Shown piece after piece: positions 4,963 through 5,120 of a stretch of DNA of 5,120 nucleotides. The position numbers and the translations under genes were made by a program. Below the pieces are notes generated by a model, which did no database searches, had not been told where the DNA came from, and worked only from the letters and a program-made list of their open reading frames with translations. The stretch is from Desulfatirhabdium butyrativorans (lineage in GTDB: Bacteria; Desulfobacterota; Desulfobacteria; Desulfobacterales; JAIFKL01): positions 1-5,120 of the forward strand of contig DZCT01000163.1 in assembly GCA_022736535.1 (NCBI GenBank), given 5' to 3'. Numbering within the stretch: position 1 is the first letter of the stretch; each line of letters opens with the position of its first letter.

Positions 4963-5075
4963 GTAGAGACGCACGGCCGTGCGTCTCTACACGGTTGAAA
5001 TCACTGCGTAACTCCTAAGAATTTGCAGTCTGCTGAAAAGAGACGCACGGCCGTGCGTCTCTACGCGGTTGAAAT
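4963..5075. repeat. Pair of 37-nt palindromic repeats
   Basis: Two direct copies, 4965-5001 and 5039-5075, are identical except A4991/G5065. Each is a perfect palindrome centred on ACGGCCGT (28 bp at 4963-4990; 24 bp at 5039-5062) followed by the tail RCGGTTGAAAT. The 37-nt interval between copies equals the repeat length. No gene is visible in 4880-5120. This type of GAGACGCACGG palindrome resembles dispersed intergenic repeats seen in several bacterial phyla (from memory). No T-run follows either palindrome, so they are not called terminators. Confidence 0.9.
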
Positions 5076-5120
5076 GGCAAGAATCACCAATTTGATGACT
5101 AAGGACTCCCGATTCCCAGA

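Noticed and set aside
4965..5075. CRISPR array
   Set aside because: Only two repeats and one interval, and the repeat is mostly a perfect 24-28 bp palindrome, unlike a typical CRISPR repeat. No cas gene is in the window. Kept as a dispersed repeat pair.
1..5120. tRNA, rRNA, riboswitch or selenocysteine insertion element
   Set aside because: I looked in the gaps for cloverleaf-like or known leader patterns and saw none. Genes end at normal family lengths, with no in-frame TGA that would need recoding.

Overview
This window comes from a moderate-GC Gram-negative chromosome. All six genes I can support lie on the minus strand. Read in transcription order (right to left) they are rsmD (16S rRNA m2G966 methyltransferase), coaD (phosphopantetheine adenylyltransferase), a LysR-family regulator, a small HAD-family phosphatase-like protein, pepA (M17 leucyl aminopeptidase) and a very small TPR-like lipoprotein. 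The rsmD-coaD pair is a common bacterial arrangement. The LysR protein resembles, from memory, the selenium-metabolism-associated LysR group of sulfate-reducing Desulfobacterota. The lipobox lipoprotein, the CoaD variant and the dense dispersed intergenic repeats fit a Desulfobacterota (Desulfobacterales-like) genome, but no marker in the window settles the taxonomy.

Layout: 1-187 holds only short palindromic repeat fragments. 188-412 is the lipoprotein. 413-696 is a nested inverted-repeat and tandem-repeat island. 697-2160 is pepA, 2214-2684 the HAD protein and 2706-3629 the LysR regulator; these three have gaps of 53 and 21 nt and are probably co-transcribed. 3630-3703 is a short gap filled by a 17-bp inverted repeat. 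3704-4189 is coaD. 4247-4816 is rsmD, with a candidate promoter inside what would otherwise be read as an N-terminal extension. 4880-5120 has no gene; it holds a 9-bp-stem hairpin and two near-identical 37-nt palindromic repeats.

The genes are mostly housekeeping: ribosome modification, coenzyme A synthesis and peptide turnover. I see no defence system, integrase, transposase or biosynthetic cluster. The unusual part is between the genes, where several families of short repeats occupy almost every gap. Some touch gene ends: the coaD stop codon lies inside a heptamer repeat, the pepA stop abuts the same heptamer, and the other arm of the coaD-side repeat covers the place where the lysR ribosome-binding site should be. 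The best leads are therefore about repeat elements reshaping gene ends and translation signals, not a new protein system.
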